Assembly: GCA_029204225.1 (NCBI GenBank) | Contig: MU835682.1 | Coordinates: 1-37,241 of the forward strand | DNA length: 37,241 bases | From: Diphasiastrum complanatum | Taxonomy: Eukaryota; Streptophyta; Lycopodiopsida; Lycopodiales; Lycopodiaceae | Reading direction: 5' to 3' | Part shown: positions 1 through 11,036 of the stretch, one piece after another | Layout: each line of letters starts with the position of its first letter | How positions within the stretch are numbered: the stretch's first letter is position 1 | The notes under the pieces: generated by a model | Told to the model about the DNA's origin: nothing | The model's database searches: none | The model's input: only the letters and a program-made list of their open reading frames with translations | Position numbers and translations under genes: made by a program

Positions 1-2
1 AA

Positions 3-725
3 AGTAGCAAATTGGACGGGATTTCCAACTATGCAGTGTAGAAATTCAAAATGAAAAACATACTGATGGAGAAAGATGTGTGGGAAGTCATCACAGGTGA
101 TGAGAGAAGGCCGCCAAATGAAGCAGACATCAAAGTGTTCGACAAAAAGATGAGGAAAGCTTTGACCTTCATTAACTTGTCAGTGAAGGATCACATCATT
201 ACCCACATTTGTGGTGCTATTACACCCAGACAGGCATGGAGTAGTTCGAGACGTCAAATCCATCAAGAATCATGTTTCTGAAGTCAAAGTTGAATAGTGC
301 CCGCATGGAGCAAGGAGAGCACATTCAAACGTACATGACCAAAATCAAGACAATGAAAAATGAACTGCATTCTATTGGAGAGCGCATACGTGATGTGGAG
401 CTAGTGCATAATGCATTATGCGGCATTGCAGAACCCTATCAGATGTTTGTGAGCGGAATAGCATCAAGAGAAAGATTGTCAACCTTTGACGAGCTCACAG
501 GAATCTTGATGCAGGAAGAGCAACGACGAGAAATGGTGAAAGCTAGACGTCAGTACTGATGATCAGGCACTTGCGACACGCCAAAAACAAGGCAAGGGCA
601 AGGGCAAGAAGAAGACTAAGCAGCAATTTGCCAAGTCTCAAGAGAATGAGGGATCTTCCAGCAAAACTAAGAAGAAAGACAAGTGCTTCCATTGTGGTAA
701 AAAGGGCCATTAGAAGAGTGAATGT
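3..725 (+). pseudogene. copia gag pseudogene with zinc knuckle
   Basis: Gag is the nucleocapsid protein that packages element RNA. Translation shows the N-terminal copia gag signature SKLDGISNYAV followed by a stop (39-41) where a Trp normally stands, then KFKMKNILMEKDVWEV. The second half, in another frame from 272, contains MFLKSKLNSARMEQGE and FVSGIASRERLSTFDEL, typical of the UBN2-type gag domain. A Lys-rich linker leads to a CX2CX4HX4C zinc knuckle at 684-725, read in the first frame, with a TAG at 711-713 just after the His. Compared with the copy at 36690, a segment around 250-270 is missing. There are at least two frameshifts and two nonsense codons. Identification rests on motif recognition and on similarity to the gag copy at the other end of the window. 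Confidence 0.9.
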
Positions 726-1260
726 CGCAAATTCCTGGCGGAACAAGGCAAGGGGAAACCAAAACAAGCAAGTAACCTTGTCGATGAGGGTGAGATTGAA
801 GACTCTAGCATCTTCATATCTGCATTGTCATCTAATCAAGATGATCAAGCATGGTATATTGATTGTTCACATTCCTAAACAGCTTAGGAAGAAGCTGGAT
901 AATAGCACAAATAAATGTATTTTCATTGGCTATCCTGATGAACATAAAGCTTATAAAGTTTACGATCCATCCACCAATGTAGTATTTGTCTCTAGGGATG
1001 TAATATTTCAAGAACATACATATTATGATTTCAAACAACCATTGATAAACGATGCTATGTCATTTCATCCTATTTCACGTAGCATGGATTCTTCCAAAGT
1101 TGATGTTCCTTCTATAGAACTTGTAGCTACAGCTACAAAAGTCGAGCAACTGACAATACCTGTCATCAGATCAGACCAAGCTAGCTCGAACAGATCTAAA
1201 GAAATTCAAGAAGAAGCATCATCGCATCCTGGGCAATCCAATGGCCGCAGATCCTCGTGA
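726..1260 (+). pseudogene. copia protease stub joined to C-terminal integrase region
   Basis: The frame of the zinc knuckle continues to AWYIDCS (about 849-869), which aligns with the start of the copia protease active-site region (usually a W-x-x-D-S/T-G/A pattern). It then breaks. Directly after, in another frame from 868, comes HIPKQLRKKLDN and CIFIGYPDEHKAYKVYDP, the conserved sequence that follows the integrase catalytic core and precedes RT in copia polyproteins. So most of the protease and the whole DDE catalytic core are deleted. The frame runs through a low-complexity linker to a stop at 1258-1260. Neither enzyme could be active. Confidence 0.88.
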
Positions 1261-1332
1261 ACTCAGAAAGTTCCTGAGAGATATGCATCTTAATCAATCT
1301 GGACTTCATCATAAGAACCAGAGAGCCTAGCC

Positions 1333-1701
1333 GAAGCAATTTATTCCAAGGATGTTGTGAAGTGGCAAGAAGCTATGGAAATCAGGTACAACTTACTTTT
1401 GACGAATCAGACGTGGACACTGGTCGACTTTCATACTCACAAGAGAGTTATCGACAACAAGTGGATCTTCAAGAAGAAGATCAACTCTAATGGTTCCATT
1501 GCAAAATGGAAAGCACGGCTGGTGGCTAAATGATTTACTCAAGTCCAAGGAGTGGATTATCAAGAAATTTTCAGTTCTGTTGTCAAGATGCAATCAATCA
1601 GGACTCTGATTGCATTAGCAGCCGCGGAAGACCTCGAAATGCACCAAATGGATGTCAAGATAGCATTTCTCAATGGCAATGTCGAAGAGGGCCAAGTATA
1701 G
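1333..1701 (+). pseudogene. copia reverse transcriptase, N-terminal part
   Basis: In one frame the translation reads WQEAMEIRYNLLLTNQTW, then VIDNKWIFKKKINSNGS, then a stop (TGA, 1531-1533) where copia RT usually has AKGFTQ, then GVDYQEIFSSVVKMQSIRTL and MDVKIAFLNGNVEE. The last motif carries the first catalytic Asp of RT. The frame ends with TAG at 1699-1701 and the fingers/palm segment that should follow, including the YVDD box, is missing. Confidence 0.9.
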
Positions 1702-1706
1702 TATTG

Positions 1707-2448
1707 ACTAAACCCTCTTGTGTTGAGACTGATAGTGAAGTACTCGACTTAGTGAAGTACCCTTATCATTCACTAATTGGATCTCTAATGTATGCAATGT
1801 TGTGTACTAGACCAGATTTAGCATATACTATTAGCACGTTAAGTCAATTCATGGCTAATCCTAGGATCTCTCATTGGAAAGCATTAAAGAGAGTGATGAG
1901 ATATATTCAGGGCAGCTTAGACCACATTTTATATATTATGATGGAAATGCTATCGAGCCACTCATCCTGCGAGGCTACTCCGACTCAGATTGGGGAGGAA
2001 CAGTCTCTACCAGAAAATCTACCTCCGGGTTTTGTTTCTATCTGGCAAGGGGATCGATTTCGTGGAACTCAAGAAAGTAGAAATCAGTTGCGCTTTCTTT
2101 GATAGAGGCAGAGTACATCGCAGCATGTCAAGCTTCAAAAGAAACTGTATGGATCAAGTTATTACTTCACGACTTACATCACACTCAGTTTAATGCTACC
2201 ACCATTATGTGTGACAACTTGAGCTGTATTTCACTGTCACTGAATCCCAGATTTCATGGCAAATCCAAGCACATAGAAATCCAGTATCATTTTATTCGGG
2301 AGAAAGTTTTCTCAGGGCAAGTGATCCTTCAATACTGCTCCACAACAGAAATGTCGTAGACATCTTCACCAAGGCGCTTCCTAGGATCAAGCACCAGAAG
2401 TTTTTCAACATGCTGAACCTGACAAAGATACCAAGGCACCAACCGTGA
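1707..2448 (+). pseudogene. copia RT C-terminus and RNase H, frameshifted
   Basis: From 1707 the frame gives YHSLIGSLMYAMLCTRPDLA, the conserved end of copia RT. A shift near 1920 moves to the RNase H frame: GYSDSDWGG, RKSTSGFCFYLARGSISWNS, EAEYIAACQASKETVW and HIEIQYHFIRE. The Asp, Glu and Asp of RNase H are present. A TAG at 2078-2080 interrupts SRK-stop-KSVALS exactly where the family has Gln. Another shift near 2350 restores VDIFTKALPRIKHQKFFNML, the usual C-terminus, ending at TGA 2446-2448. Confidence 0.9.
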
Positions 2449-2452
2449 CCTT

Positions 2453-2460
2453 AAGGGGGA
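2453..2460 (+). other. Polypurine tract of the copia element
   Basis: The purine run AAGGGGGA lies a few bases after the pol stop and one base before a TGTTGG that starts the 3' LTR. This is the position where plus-strand DNA synthesis is primed in LTR retrotransposons. Confidence 0.8.
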
Positions 2461-2461
2461 C

Positions 2462-2613
2462 TGTTGGAAATTAAGCCCATAGTTTCCTCCTTGGTGAATG
2501 ACTAATTCTATTTCATGATTCTTCCTGCATGTTTATTGATCATTGATCTAGGGTCAGGTGAAACCAACTTTGGTTCTACGTCTGCTCATCTGATACCTGC
2601 AGGAATCACAAAC
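2462..2613 (+). mobile_element. Truncated 3' LTR (first ~150 bp)
   Basis: The segment begins TGTTGGAAATTAAG directly after the polypurine tract. It aligns throughout with the start of the LTR at 17413 (shared stretches include CTCCTTGGTGA and GGATACCTGCAGGAAT, each with at most one or two mismatches). Similarity stops near 2613, where a fragment of another copia begins soon after, so the LTR was cut by insertion or deletion. Confidence 0.85.
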
Positions 2614-2649
2614 TTAGACAACCAATTTATTTGAAGAATGTCTAAAATG

Positions 2650-3165
2650 GCTGATCTCCAGCAAAGGGTAACCAATCATGTCATAATTTGTGAGAGCAAT
2701 GGTATTAAGAGAGAGTTTACTTGTTCCTACACCCCCCAACAAAATGGGATGGCCGAGAGGAAAATAGGAGCCTATGTGAATGTGCAAAGTCCTTGAGGCT
2801 TGATGCATCTCTACCCATCTCATTTTGGGGAGAGGCCATGACTTGTGCTAACTTTTTATGTAATAGGCTTCCTAGTAGTGCTATTGGTGGGATTTCACCA
2901 TATCAAGCTTTGTTTGGCAATAAGCCCAATGTAAAAGACTCTAAAGTATTTGGATGTATATGTTTTGTCCACATTCCTTTGGAAACTAGAAAGAAATAAG
3001 ATGCAACTTCCTTCAAAGGAATATTTGTAGGCTATAGTGAAAATAGCAAAGGATATAGGATATTTGATCCTATTTCAAGCAAGGTAAAAGTTAGCAAGGA
3101 TGTCTTATTTGATGAATCTCAAAGTTCTAAGATGTTTTCAAATGTAGAGACAACAGAATGCTTTC
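2650..3165 (+). pseudogene. Integrase fragment of a second copia element
   Basis: Translation shows ESNGIKREFTCSYTPQQNG followed by MAERK, the copia integrase segment with the catalytic Glu, then after a frameshift near 2760 LPISFWGEAMTCANFLCNRL, SPYQALFGNKPNVKDSKVFG and CICFVHIPLETRKK. After a TAA (2997-2999, probably a decayed Lys or Gln codon) the same frame continues as GIFVGYSENSKGYRIFDP. No gag, RT or LTR is attached. It differs clearly from the integrase remnant at 868-1257, so it comes from another element. Confidence 0.88.
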
Positions 3166-3171
3166 ACAAAA

Positions 3172-3278
3172 GGCCCGTTATTACTAGGCTTCTCCACTAT
3201 TTTCCATGCTCTAGTCAAGTATAATCGCATGGCACTTCCAACAAGCTTGACGATGGTTTCTTCAGCAACATAAAAGGC
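3172..3278 (-). other. Possible captured exon fragment
   Basis: On the minus strand a TTTTGTGCAG that looks like a 3' splice site is followed from 3278 downwards by an open frame reading AFYVAEETIVKLVGSAMRLY and LTRAWKIVEKPS. The composition looks like real protein rather than chance, but I do not recognise the family. It sits between the integrase fragment and the palindrome repeat. It could be an exon piece carried in by a transposon, or coincidence. Confidence 0.25.
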
Positions 3279-3350
3279 CTGCACAAAATATAATGAGATA
3301 ATAAGATACATAATAAATAACCATTAGACTCTTTTTTTTGAATGTTTTTC

Positions 3351-3449
3351 CGATGGGTCTCCACTCGCCGCGGCTAGTGGAATCCCATCAAAACAGTTTT
3401 TGTTTTTTTATTTTCCCGATGGCCCGCCGCGGTGGGTGGAGACCCATAA
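3351..3449. repeat. Two copies of the GATGGGTCTCC palindrome motif
   Basis: At 3351-3390 and 3417-3449 there are imperfect palindromes built from the arms GATGGGTCTCCACCCGC and GCGGGTGGAGACCCATC around a CGCGG centre. The first keeps both arms, the second has lost part of its left arm. A T-rich linker separates them. They are the first members of a motif that recurs through 3.3-4.8 kb and 10.0-11.6 kb. The rest of 3200-3580 holds no gene. Confidence 0.8.
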
Positions 3450-3581
3450 GACTTTTTTTTAAATGTTTTTTTTGCATGTATCGAAGATTTTTTTAAAAAT
3501 TCCTCTGACAACTTAAGTGAAGTTTTCCATATTTAACGTGAGGAGAGAGAGAGTGTTGATAATTGAAGGTGATTGAAAATC

Positions 3582-4260
<679 letters not shown>

Positions 4261-4463
4261 AAGTGAATGAACCAAAAGCTATCGCAAAGTCAATGATTGC
4301 GGTCACATACGAAGACTCATTGCAAAGTCTCGCCTATGGTTTGAATGAAGTGAACAAACCAAAATCTACCGCAAGGTCCACGATTGAGGCCACATACGAA
4401 GACTCATTGGAAAGTCTCGCCTACAGTCCATTACGGTCCTAATGCAGTCCATACGGTCCTAAT

Positions 4464-4855
4464 GCGATTCGCTCACAAAATCGTAGATTGCAATAGAAAG
4501 CAAGAGGCAAATTGAAATCACGTGAATCTATGGTGGAGACCACATTTACTTATAAGAGACTTGGGCAGTAGAAGAAAACAGATCGCTTATGGGATAACTC
4601 GATATTGGTATCGACACGTGTCATTTACAGACCCATCAGAATTTTCTTTTCTATATTTACCTTTCTGATGGGTGGAGACGCATCAGAACACATTTTTCTG
4701 ATGGGTCTTCACCCGCGCGACGGCGGGTGGACCCATCAGAATCTTTTTTGTTTGAAAAAAAATCAGATCCGTGCAACCTTCACGACCTCGACAGTTCCAG
4801 AATCTTTGTGACCTCCGCGATCTCGAAAGTTCAAGAGAGAATGCGACTTGGAATG

Positions 4856-4947
<92 letters not shown>

Positions 4948-5045
4948 TGCCACCTCGTGACCTCGACAGTTCCAAAATCTTCGGGACCTTCGCGACCTCG
5001 AATGTTCCAGAATCTTTGGGACCTTTGCGACCTCAAAAGTGTGGC
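4464..5045 (+). repeat. Composite palindrome/GA repeat, copy 2
   Basis: This copy aligns with 3582-4260 from end to end, displaced by about 882 bp at its left part and 796 bp at the (GA)n tract. The difference arises because copy 1 has one more palindrome-plus-minisatellite subunit of roughly 110 bp. Palindrome members here lie at 4666-4687 (half) and 4699-4739 (full). After the (GA)n tract the 35 bp minisatellite (GACCTCGACAGTTCCAAAAT and so on) occurs about three times up to 5040. Confidence 0.85.
4859..4944 (+). repeat. (GA)n microsatellite, 86 bp
   Basis: Uninterrupted GA run preceded by GCGACTTGGAATGGAT and followed by CCTTGCCACCTCG. Both flanks match those of the tract at 4063, which shows that the microsatellite travels as part of the repeat. 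Confidence 0.98.
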
Positions 5046-5099
5046 TCCACTTCCTACCTCTATCCAATCGTTAGTTAGCATGGTGGATCTACTATAGAA

Positions 5100-5690
5100 G
5101 CCCACCAGTTCAAAGACAACCTGCAAGAAAACTAGGGACAAGAAGAAGCCCTTGGTGGGGCCCCGCCGAATCCTCCCTCCTAGGTCTACTTGCCTCTGCA
5201 AGACGATTCTGTTTGTCACCACCCACCCTCTGAAGCATCGATATCGCAAGCGCAGGTCTGCGATGCTAGCTCAACAACTCTCTTGTTTTTGCATGCACGA
5301 GGTGTACTAGGAACTGATCGACCAGGCTACACTGCACCCTAATCAGTCTCTAGAGTTGTTCCCTCCTCTGCATAAGGCAGTCCAGATGGCAGATTTGCTC
5401 GCCGACATGATTCCCTTGCTGCGTCGTCTGCTTTAAAAGTTCATTCCTTTCAAGTAGACCTTGTTCTTTTAGGTGACTATCTTTCTTTGTTGGCTAACAC
5501 CACTGTGGTTGATTACTTCATGGGCAAACAAACCTATGCTGATGAGGTCAAGAGGAATGGGCATTCTTGGTGGGGATTCTCCATTGCGCTTCCCCTTTCT
5601 CTTGAGATTGACACCATCTCGTCGTTCTAATCTCACCTACCTTTCGACTTGGCTGTCTACAGGTTAGCGGTTTTGTGAAAAATTTGGACT
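5100..5690 (+). pseudogene. Decayed coding sequence of unknown identity
   Basis: I do not recognise a family. One plus-strand frame reads protein-like sequence, for example HPNQSLELFPPLHKAVQMAD and LLADMIPLLRRLL, interrupted by TAG (5308), TAA (5434) and TAG (5455). The neighbouring frame then gives GDYLSLLANTTVVDYFMGKQ and TYADEVKRNGHSWWGFSIAL up to TAA at 5628. The stops could each derive from CAG or CAA. It may be a fragment of the same type of gene as at 6824-9483, but I see no shared motif. The call is based on composition only. Confidence 0.35.
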
Positions 5691-5831
5691 GCCTGGAATC
5701 TCTTATGAAACTGCCTCCCTATTTGGAGTGCGATGTTGTATAGTCTGCCTTTTTGGAAAATGTACTGAACGGGCTTGGAGTTTTCTACTTTACTTTTTGT
5801 ACTTGTACACTTGAAAACATGTTCTGATGGA

Positions 5832-6075
<244 letters not shown>

Positions 6076-6137
6076 GACTCCTTCAGAAGACGTATAATCA
6101 TCATAATACATATCTTGTGATTCAATTCAATCTGTCC

Positions 6138-6302
6138 CTCCCTTGCCCCCCCCTCCCCTCGGCCCTCCCTTCAATCCCACCCCTCCCCTCGGCCCTCCCT
6201 TTAGACCCTCCCCTTCCCTTGGCCCTCCCTTCGGCCCTCCCATTCCTTCAGCCCCTCCCCTCCCTTCGCCCCCCCTTCGGCCCTCCCTTCGCCCCCCCCT
6301 CG
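6138..6302 (+). repeat. C-rich polypyrimidine minisatellite
   Basis: About 165 bp of C and T with few interruptions, built from degenerate repeats of CCCTCCCTTCGGCCCTCCC. The minus strand has many GGG and GGGG runs with short spacers, enough to form G-quadruplexes. With the preceding CT tract it makes an almost continuous pyrimidine strand of ~465 bp, broken by about 65 bp of mixed sequence (6071-6137). Confidence 0.85.
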
Positions 6303-6538
6303 GTCGTCACCTAAATCGTCACCTGCCCGCCCGATCGTCAATTTATACTATTCGATGAAGCGACACACTTGTAAATCTATCATCGGTCATATCAAAGGAT
6401 ACTTCTTCTGCACATTAATTGCTTATTAATTATGAGCTATTAATTATTTTGATTTAATTATTAATTACAATTATTTGGTTGTACAAATGAGTTAGTAATA
6501 TATATTTGAAGTCTACCTACGTTATACACGTTTGATTT

Positions 6539-6614
6539 CAGTGTGTGTAAACGGTCTATAGTCTAGGCTTTGATCGCTCAGTGTGTGTAAATAGTCTATA
6601 GTCTAGACTTTCTT
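6539..6614 (+). repeat. Tandem duplication, ~39 bp x 2
   Basis: Two near-identical units start CAGTGTGTGTAAA and continue GTCTATAGTCTAG(G/A)CTTT. They lie upstream of the broken ORF at 6824. The surrounding 6303-6823 is otherwise AT-rich without a recognisable gene. Confidence 0.75.
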
Positions 6615-6823
6615 TTCATTCATTAAATGACCGCTCATGTTTAATCAATGCCAGTTGTTCTATCACTTTTGCTTAGCTCTGGTTCTTGTCCCGTTTCACT
6701 ATTATAACATTGTCATTTTCTTTTTCACGTACACATTCCTTTTGTTTTCTTGCTTTCATACTCATTGTTTGCTCGTGATGTCATCGCTCTCACCATCATC
6801 AGCTCTAATCGCTCATTTATTTC

Positions 6824-9483
6824 ATGCTCATCGTCGTTCTCGCATTCAACCTAGCCGACTCGAACACTTCACTATTCATCATGGATGCTGGAACAAGCTC
6901 GGATATCAATTGGAAATTGCATGCTTCTAACAAACTTTCAGAAATTCAGGCCCTGTTGAATCAATGTCGTCCCAATCATCTCAACATTGATCCATCAGTG
7001 GTGCTTGCTCAAGTCAATAACGACTTTGTGAATTCCATAAGCTCGATTACTGAAACATATATCATAGTGCAGATACGATGTGTGTCTTATATCTTCAACG
7101 AGACCACTTTTTCTACCGCCCTTGGATTGCCCCAGGATGGGGTTTTACATCAGAAATCCAAGAATGAGATCGATGAGGCCAAGTACTTCCTGGCCAATTG
7201 TTTTGTGCCGAGCAAGGGGTACAAAATCACCATGATCAAGGACCAACAATTCAAATTTTTTTGCAAATATGCTAATCAAGTTTTGTTTATTATGGATGCA
7301 GATGCCACCATTTCTGTCCAAAATTTTGGATACATCTTGGATGTGTTAGCTGGACAGATGGTGTGCTTTGGAAGTATCACATATAAAGCATTTTTGAGAT
7401 GGATCAAAAATAAGAAGTTTTTTTTGCTATTGGCGCACATATCTCATGCTTGTGTGAGCACATTGGTGTGCTAACAGATGCAGAGAACAAGCTGCTTGAG
7501 GGGAGGCCGACACTTCCCACGATAATAGATCTTTCGAGCCTTCTACAAAGAACTTCCTCAACACCACCGACTCTCCAGGCAGATACAACTACTGCCATGG
7601 ATGTTGATGGTGTACACACTCAGGCAGTCACTTCAGATGACACAACACAGGAGGAGGTAGCAGAAGACATAGCACAAGAAGTGGTAGCATAAGACATAGC
7701 ATAGGAAGAGGTGGCAGCAGAAGTCACACAGCTGCCAGCTGCTACAAGAAGAGGAGCCCCAGTTCAATGGTTTATCGACTTAACTGAGAGGGCGAAAAAC
7801 ATTGTTGCACACGTACAAGAATATGATCATAAAATGAAGGTTAAAGTCTTGAGGCTCCTCAGAGTCAATGCAGAATTGGTTGAAAATTTCAAACTCCTAT
7901 GCAACGCCATTGAAATCCTGGAGGCAGAGAAGCAACAGCTTGAAAAGAAAAATCAGTCTCTTGGTCGACACATTCAATTGTCGAACCAAGAATTCCTAAA
8001 TTTCAAATAGAGGTAAATTCATTAAAGGCAGAAAATAAGGCAATTCAAGCCACGACTGTGAGCTTATAGCAGCATCATAATTCTTTACAAGCCCATTTGA
8101 TAAAAGATTAGTAGCAAATTGTTGAGTTCAATGCCATTCTTTTGAAAGTACATAAGGAGAACGCATACTTGCAAACTCAGCTTTTGGAAGAGAAGACACA
8201 ACGAATAAAGGCTGAAACTGCTCTGAGTTGTTGCAATGATTCAGGTACTGTAAAGGTCGATTATTCGAAACTACAGCAGCTGCAAACTCAAATTGCAGAC
8301 AACTTTCGAGTCGAGTTCTTGGAGCCTCTCGAAAGTGAGAAGGCCTTGTTCGAAGAGGAGTAAGTTGAACTAAAGGAGCTATCTTCTGGAACTCTTCCTT
8401 GCGGGGGTCCTGATACTCATGTTGAATATACACAGGCTCTTGAGCAGATCTTAGCCCTCCACAAACAATTGCTCTCGGTACCTATCTGTTCGGATGTGAC
8501 AACACATTCAGAATATGCAGAGTTCATCACAAAGATAGCTGAGTTGCAGAAGGAAGTTGTGGATCTAAAACAGTAGGTCGACGATCAGAAGCTAGCCATG
8601 GACCTACACAATCAAGCCATAACAGAAGTTGGCCATGGACCTGCACAATCAAGCCATAGCATAAGCACAACCGAAAGGGAAGCAAACTCACAAAGAGTTT
8701 CGAAGGTATGTGCTGAAAGATTTTGAACTTTTTGTCAAAGATTAAAGACGTGGTTGTCGCACCATTTTAATATCGAATTGCAATGGTGTGTCAACTATCT
8801 GATGTTACCAGACAGCATAGGAATTTCTTGAAAGCTTGGGAGTCAGTTTGGAACAAAGAGAATTTTTACGGTTATGGGAACAACTTTCTGTAGAAGAGAA
8901 GGGTTGTCTGTGTTGGAGCATTTTACAAGAAAAATTTAATGTTTCTCCATTTGGTGAAGTGTATATAGGATCCACTTGTATGTATGCTCTACAGTATATA
9001 GAACTTAAATAATATCAATTATTTGAGGACGAATATCGAAAGCAAAAATTTTGGAAGAAGAATTTGAAATTCCATTTGTTTACACCGTCCATTAGCACAA
9101 ATATCGAAGCCCTCGACAAAGCAGGTGTTCATATCGACATAAACATGGCGTATCCAGAGTTGTACAATCTCTATATCGACTGGGAGCGCAATTTTGCAGA
9201 TTACTATGCGGAAATCAACCACAATATTCAAGACAGACAAAGATCTTTGGAACATCGTGCATTTTGTACATATTCTTATCAACAGTTCGGGACTTTCGCA
9301 GCAAAAGCTTTATATTTTGTACAGCAATTATATGCTAAATGTAATTTTATGCAGTTTTCACTTCATTTTTTTAAAGAAATTACATTACGATCAGACTTTG
9401 AAGAAGATGATGGTTTAGCTCAAGCTCTCTTCGATGCAAGCTTGCTACCTGTTAAATTAGAATGTGAAAAAACCAGATCCTAA
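6824..9483 (+). pseudogene. Broken ORF: plant-transposon-like domain plus coiled coils
   Basis: Protein-like sequence runs for 2.6 kb in three segments. Frame of 6824-7420 carries TTFSTALGLPQDGVLHQ, KGYKITMIKDQQFKFF and ITYKAFLRWI; after a shift in a poly-T run near 7420 it continues HISCLCEHIGVLTDAENKL. This arrangement resembles the 'putative plant transposon protein' domain of uncharacterised plant proteins (family recalled, not searched). An acidic, repetitive linker (EEVAEDIAQEVVA) follows, then Leu/Glu/Lys-rich coiled coil from 7800 to about 8575 (EILEAEKQQLEKKNQSL, NAYLQTQLLEEKTQRIKAE). The last part, 8810-9483, reads FLESLGVSLEQREFLRLWEQ and later NFADYYAEINHNIQDRQRSL. Ten in-frame stops occur, at 7690, 7702, 8008, 8067, 8109, 8112, 8361, 8574, 8818 and 9010: seven TAG, three TAA and no TGA. 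At least three frameshifts. It is either a decayed transposon ORF or a host pseudogene. Confidence 0.6.
8595..8661 (+). repeat. Short tandem duplication inside the pseudogene
   Basis: The phrase GCCATGGACCT(A/G)CACAATC followed by AAGCCATA occurs twice about 37 bp apart. It probably duplicated after the coding sequence lost function. Confidence 0.7.
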
Positions 9484-10014
9484 ATGGATCTAACATCCAA
9501 GATCCTTTGGCTTGAGTACTTGCACTTTCATTCTACAACTTCTAGAATTGGCAATGCACTCTATGCTAGCTAGTTTGATAGAGAACTTGATCAAAAGCTA
9601 ATAGAATGGATCTATAACTCATGAATGATCAGATCAGGCTCTATTCAACAACATACAAGTCGTACACCAGCAAGAAACTATTTTTAGTAAGCATCTAACA
9701 TCATAAATTTCAAGCTTAGAAGCAACACACTACAACATTGCCAACATTGGAAGGAGATCACAAAAGAAATTCTAGTAAATGATGAATACAATGAAATATC
9801 TCCAACCTGTCTCTCTATGAAATTCAGCCTAATATAGGTGAGAGAGATGAATCTCTCTCCTCTCCCTAGAACTTAGGACCCAATTTTAGGACACCACTAG
9901 CCTAAAATAGCCAATTTTGGCCTATATGTCCAAATGACATGATTTTGGTGTTATTGTTGACAATTTTCACATGTAGAACATTGAAAACTCTTGTATGTAG
10001 AAAATTGAGAACTC
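9484..10014. other. No gene recognised
   Basis: AT-rich sequence between the coiled-coil pseudogene and the palindrome array. I see no coding pattern, no primer binding site and no clear LTR ends. A small inverted GAGAGAGATGAATCTCTCTC occurs near 9840-9860. Confidence 0.5.
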
Positions 10015-10205
10015 TGATGGGTCTCAACCCGCCATGGTGTGTGAAGACCCATCAAAAAACAAAAGTGTCTCCACCCGCCGAGGCGGGTGGAGATCTATCA
10101 GAAAACAAAAACAAAATTCTGATGGGTCTCGACCCGCATGGTGTGTGAAGACCCATCTAAAATTAAAAGGGTCTCCACCCGCTGAGGAGGGTGGAGACCC
10201 AGCAA

Positions 10206-10296
<91 letters not shown>

Positions 10297-10547
10297 CTAA
10301 CGAGTCACCGCAGCGGGTGGAGACCCATCATAGGTAGCTAAATCAACCCAGCAAAAAAAAAACATTTCTGACTGGTCGTCGCGGCTGGTGGAGACCCATC
10401 AAAAAACAAAAACAAAATTTTGATGGGTCTCGATCCGCCATGGTGTGTGAAGACCCATCTAAAATTAAAAGGGTTGAGAAGGGTGGAGACCCAGCAAAAA
10501 AAAAAAAACATTTCTGACGAGCCGCCATGGTGTGTGAGATCCGTCAG

Positions 10548-10550
<3 letters not shown>
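10015..10550. repeat. Tandem array of GATGGGTCTCC palindromes with (AT)n core
   Basis: At least nine members of the palindrome occur: 10015-10053, 10066-10100, 10120-10158, 10169-10203, 10296-10331, 10370-10401, 10418-10460, 10470-10495 and 10513-10546. Two subtypes alternate: one centred on CCGCCATGGTGTGTGAAGAC, the other on CACCCGCCGAGGCGGGTGGA. A-rich linkers (AAAACAAAAACAAAATT) separate them, giving a two-palindrome period of about 105 bp. After an (AT)n tract some members keep only the right arm. No protein is encoded. Confidence 0.88.
10208..10295. repeat. (AT)n microsatellite, ~88 bp
   Basis: Uninterrupted TA dinucleotide between two members of the palindrome array. It is self-complementary and could extrude as a cruciform. 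Confidence 0.98.
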
Positions 10551-10947
<397 letters not shown>

Positions 10948-11036
10948 AAGGGATCGGGATCAGACTTGAAGAAAAATAGATGTAATTGTTCTCCCATTTG
11001 AAGGGAGACCTATTTACATTAAATAGTTCTCTATTC

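Larger units (their letters stand above)
1..2613 (+). mobile_element. Degenerate, internally deleted Ty1/copia retrotransposon (gag to partial 3' LTR)
   Basis: Copia parts appear in the expected order on the plus strand: gag, zinc knuckle, protease stub, C-terminal integrase, start of reverse transcriptase (RT), end of RT, RNase H, polypurine tract and the first part of the 3' LTR. The reading frame changes several times and stops interrupt it, so the element is dead. Two large internal deletions are visible: one between the protease stub and late integrase (about 864-875), one inside RT (about 1700-1707) that removes the YVDD segment. The left end lies outside the window and the LTR is cut near 2613, where other sequence begins. 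The LTR start resembles the LTR at 17413, which places both in related families. Confidence 0.93.

Noticed and set aside
7690-9012. Reassigned genetic code in which TAG and TAA mean Gln
   Set aside because: The CRF gene and the copia frames use the standard code, and frameshifts accompany the stops. Decay by C-to-T change is simpler.
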